Of a stretch of DNA of 64,000 nucleotides, positions 61,753-64,000 are shown piece after piece. The position numbers and the translations under genes were made by a program. Origin of the DNA: Lachnospiraceae bacterium UBA4338 (GTDB lineage: Bacteria; Bacillota; Clostridia; Lachnospirales; Lachnospiraceae); the NCBI GenBank assembly GCA_002393735.1, contig DGTK01000016.1, positions 95,522 to 159,521 on the forward strand, read 5' to 3'. Each line of letters begins with the position of its first letter. The first letter of the stretch is position 1. The notes below the pieces were generated by a model, which searched no databases, had not been told where the DNA came from, and was given only the letters and a program-made list of their open reading frames with translations.

Positions 61753-62691
61753 ATGGATGAGATTGCAGTTCTTATTCCTTGCTACAATGAAGAGAAGACC
61801 ATAGGCAAGGTGGTGGAAGATGCAAAGAAGAATCTTCCTAATGCAATTATATATGTATATGATAATAATTCATCTGACAAAACGGTGGAAATTGCCAGGG
61901 CAGCAGGTGCTGTTGTCAGGTTTGAACATCGCCAGGGTAAAGGTAATGTTATCAGAACCATGTTCAGGGAAATAGATGCCAAGTGCTATCTGATGATAGA
62001 TGGTGATGACACTTATCCTCTTGAGGAAGCGCCAAAACTGGTTGACGCTGTGCTTAATGAGAATTATGACATGGTTGTCGGAGACAGGCTCTCGTCAACC
62101 TATTACAAAGAGAATAAGAGGCCTTTCCACAATTTTGGCAATTCTCTTATGCAGCATTCGATTAATGCTCTTTTTGACTGCGATATTAAGGATATAATGA
62201 CAGGATACAGGGCTTTTGGCTATGGTTTTGCCAAAACATTTCCTATTTTGTCAAAGGGTTTTGAAATAGAAACTGAAATGACCATATTTGCAGTAACCAA
62301 CAATATGGCTGTTAAGAATGTGGTTATTGAATATAGGGATAGACCCGACGGGTCAATTAGTAAATTAAACACTTATTCTGATGGTTTTAAGGTAATTAAG
62401 ACCATGATTAAGTTATATAAGAATTATAAGCCTTTTGGATTTTTCTTTATACTTGGATTTGTTCTTATGGCCATTGCCATAGGATTCTTCGTACCTGTAC
62501 TTATTGATTATCTTGAGACAGGTCTGGTTGCCAAGTTCCCAACACTTATTGTCTGTGGATTTGTTGGGTTGTCGGCTGTCCATTCCTTCTTTGCCGGCTT
62601 GATTATGTCAGATATCAATATTCAGGACAGAAGAACTTACGAATTTAGAAGAAATCTTATTCAGCGAGATCTGAATCAGGATCAGAAATAG
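61753..62691 (+). CDS. DPM1-like glycosyltransferase with C-terminal membrane segments
   Basis: The 312-residue protein has VLIPCYNEEKTIGKVV, DNNSSDKT and MIDGDDTYPLEEAPKL in a DPM1-type GT2 fold. Two or more membrane segments follow (about 232-258, 266-292). It lies 2 nt after pseB with no ribosome binding site of its own, so coupling is likely. It probably charges a polyprenyl phosphate. Its last 35 nt overlap the 3' end of the opposing SGNH-like gene. Confidence 0.85.
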   Translation: MDEIAVLIPCYNEEKTIGKVVEDAKKNLPNAIIYVYDNNSSDKTVEIARAAGAVVRFEHRQGKGNVIRTMFREIDAKCYLMIDGDDTYPLEEAPKLVDAVLNENYDMVVGDRLSSTYYKENKRPFHNFGNSLMQHSINALFDCDIKDIMTGYRAFGYGFAKTFPILSKGFEIETEMTIFAVTNNMAVKNVVIEYRDRPDGSISKLNTYSDGFKVIKTMIKLYKNYKPFGFFFILGFVLMAIAIGFFVPVLIDYLETGLVAKFPTLIVCGFVGLSAVHSFFAGLIMSDINIQDRRTYEFRRNLIQRDLNQDQK

Positions 62692-63817
62692 AATCTGCCT
62701 CGTTATCTGAGGCAGATTCTGATTCTTCCATGTTTTCATCTGAAACAGGCTCTGAATCTGTTTCATTATCAGAGTTTAAATCATTTTCTGAATCTAAATT
62801 TTCACTGTTAATTGAAGAATTAAAGAATGTAATTATATTATCAGCAATCTGATCTCTTATTTCTTTGTTTGGAATTATTCCGTCTTTAAGCAGCATCTTT
62901 TCAGCATTTTCTGATGACAGCTTAACTCCATAATAATTATCGATATATGAAGTGGAGCCTTCGTAGTATTCTGCGTCATTGGTAACCACGCAGCCGTCCC
63001 TTAAAGCAGTTAAACCATTAGGAAGTGTACGGTCTGCCAAAACTGTGGTTTCGGAATCGTGGGCTTTGCCATTCTCGTCATAATAAATGCAGTATGTTGG
63101 CGAAACAACTACAACCTGAAGGTATGGATAGTGAACCAGGAGCATATTTGTTAAGCCCTGATAGAATGAATACATCATACTCTTAAATTCAGTATCATTT
63201 TCGTCATAGAATGTATTGCCTTCAGTATAATCATGAGCGTCATAATAAACAATAAGATAATCAAGTTTATCCATATCCACGCTTTTAAGCGTATCAAGAC
63301 CTGACTGATAAAACTCTTTATTTACGCTCTCAGGAAGTTCACCCATGGCTTCATCCATGTTGGCAAAATCTCCGAATGAAAGAGCATAGCATATCCAGAA
63401 CATATCAAAATAATCAGATGAATCTTTGAAATCCGCCGGAGTATGACTTGTTATTTGAGTGCCGGGGAAAGCTGCAACTGAAACTTCACCATCTAATTTC
63501 TTGGAAAGTTTGTGAGCAATACTTTCGCCGTCCTTGCTGTAAGCAAGAGTATCATTGCCTATTACAAGTATGGAATTTATGCCATCATCATCGGATTCGC
63601 GGCGAATAAGTGATGTTGGGTAAAGACCATAATAGTTCTCTACTTCCGTCATATTTTCATCATTTACATACTTTTCATCAATAAGTATCTCAGTATATGT
63701 ATTATCCCATCTTATAAGGGCATGTACTACCAGAACTACTGCAATTATAAGTATGAATGCTATTATAAATGGAATTATTCTTGACCATCTTGGTTTTCTT
63801 ACTAATTTCTTAGCCAT
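62657..63817 (-). CDS. Membrane-anchored SGNH-like protein with an acidic tail
   Basis: I set the start at ATG 63817 (386 residues), behind AAAGGTGG; a GTG at 63826 is less likely. The protein has a basic N-terminus, a membrane anchor near residues 15-37 and an extracellular domain to about 325. The motif IGNDTLAYSKDGESIAHKL replaces the usual GDSL block, followed later by conserved-looking YYDAHDY and VVSPTYC. This resembles the SGNH hydrolases that acylate or deacylate glycans, but with the catalytic Ser position changed, so activity is doubtful. The last ~55 residues are an acidic Ser/Asp/Glu tail. Its 3' end overlaps the opposing glycosyltransferase gene. Confidence 0.65.
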   Translation of the reverse strand: MAKKLVRKPRWSRIIPFIIAFILIIAVVLVVHALIRWDNTYTEILIDEKYVNDENMTEVENYYGLYPTSLIRRESDDDGINSILVIGNDTLAYSKDGESIAHKLSKKLDGEVSVAAFPGTQITSHTPADFKDSSDYFDMFWICYALSFGDFANMDEAMGELPESVNKEFYQSGLDTLKSVDMDKLDYLIVYYDAHDYTEGNTFYDENDTEFKSMMYSFYQGLTNMLLVHYPYLQVVVVSPTYCIYYDENGKAHDSETTVLADRTLPNGLTALRDGCVVTNDAEYYEGSTSYIDNYYGVKLSSENAEKMLLKDGIIPNKEIRDQIADNIITFFNSSINSENLDSENDLNSDNETDSEPVSDENMEESESASDNEADSISDPDSDLAE

Positions 63818-63860
63818 TTGCGCCACCTTTTATGATTTTTAAGTGTGTTTTAATATGGAT

Positions 63861-63889
63861 ATTCTATCATAGGGTAAAATTTGTGTCAA
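63861..63889 (-). promoter_or_regulatory. Minus-strand sigma-A promoter for the SGNH-like gene
   Basis: On the minus strand a perfect TTGACA (63889-63884) precedes TAGAAT (63866-63861) with a 17-nt spacer. TG just before the -10 makes it extended. It is 44 nt from the start codon. Confidence 0.75.
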
Positions 63890-63938
63890 AATGCCCAAAA
63901 AAAAGTGGTTTTAAGCCATATATATAGTAGATTGTCCC

Positions 63939-63967
63939 TTTACCATATACAAAATAGGTGTTATAAT
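63939..63967 (+). promoter_or_regulatory. Plus-strand sigma-A promoter at the right edge
   Basis: TTTACC (63939-63944) and TATAAT (63962-63967) are separated by 17 nt and point out of the window. An ATG at 63990 has no ribosome binding site, so the gene it drives lies beyond the edge. Confidence 0.6.
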
Positions 63968-64000
63968 ATTATAGACTTTGACTGCAATTATGAAGAACGA

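Noticed and set aside
63990..64000. ATG near the right end as the start of a gene
   Set aside because: No ribosome binding site precedes it and only three codons remain, so nothing can be claimed.

Overview
The window looks like chromosome from a low-GC Gram-positive anaerobe of the class Clostridia, most likely a Lachnospiraceae (Butyrivibrio/Pseudobutyrivibrio/Roseburia-like). The reasons are AT-rich codon use, strong AGGAGG-type ribosome binding sites, consensus sigma-A promoters with 17-nt spacers, a sortase-type surface protein with a variant LPXTG motif, extensive c-di-GMP proteins and a very large exopolysaccharide locus. The genus is an inference. No rRNA, tRNA, CRISPR array or insertion sequence was seen.

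Layout. (1) 1-4.2 kb: a lipid-kinase-like gene, a membrane EAL phosphodiesterase and an MscS channel, closed by a clear terminator. (2) 4.2-8.6 kb: a Crp/Fnr regulator coupled to a LicD-type gene, meeting head-on, with no gap, a minus-strand protein with two helix-turn-helix segments. (3) 8.8-12.5 kb: a sortase-anchored secreted protein, then an AlbA_2/Schlafen-like regulator preceded by seven helically phased TTGAAGT repeats. (4) 12.5-18.2 kb: purA, guaA, glmS and an ECF transporter S component, with a ~97-nt foldable element between purA and guaA. (5) 18.2-26.5 kb: a nearly complete shikimate/Phe/Tyr operon, tyrA-pheA-aroF-aroB-aroA-aroC-aroE/K. A perfect sigma-A promoter and a previously untracked 33-codon leader peptide, extremely rich in Phe and Tyr, precede it, followed by mutually exclusive hairpins ending in an intrinsic terminator. 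This is the standout find: ribosome-mediated attenuation of aromatic synthesis. (6) 26.5-30.6 kb: WYL regulator, thioredoxin, EamA transporter, rfbD and a small membrane protein. (7) 30.6-55 kb: the polysaccharide locus. It holds two chain-length proteins, an initiating sugar-1-phosphate transferase, eight or more cytosolic glycosyltransferases, an EpsG-type polymerase, an ABC flippase, three pairings of a polyprenyl-phosphate-sugar synthase with a GT-C-like membrane protein, an acyltransferase, and an aminotransferase/GNAT pair for an amino sugar. A minus-strand PAP2-like gene and a block of GC-rich hairpins sit inside it. (8) 55-64 kb: a cytosolic sensor-GGDEF-EAL protein with a beta-helix-like tail, truA, a metallo-beta-lactamase-fold protein, pseB, another polyprenyl-type glycosyltransferase and a membrane-anchored SGNH-like protein.

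How the parts fit. The aro operon is a self-contained module whose leader senses charged Phe/Tyr tRNA by its composition; aroD/aroQ (3-dehydroquinate dehydratase) is absent here and must be elsewhere. The polysaccharide genes form one long, tightly overlapped operon from a TTGACG-N17-TATAAT promoter at 32.9 kb. The initiating transferase starts the unit on undecaprenyl phosphate, the glycosyltransferases extend it, the ABC exporter plausibly flips it, and EpsG with the two co-polymerases polymerises it. The GtrB/GT-C-like pairs and acyltransferase would decorate it outside the membrane. The c-di-GMP proteins at both ends suggest, but do not prove, second-messenger control of envelope functions.
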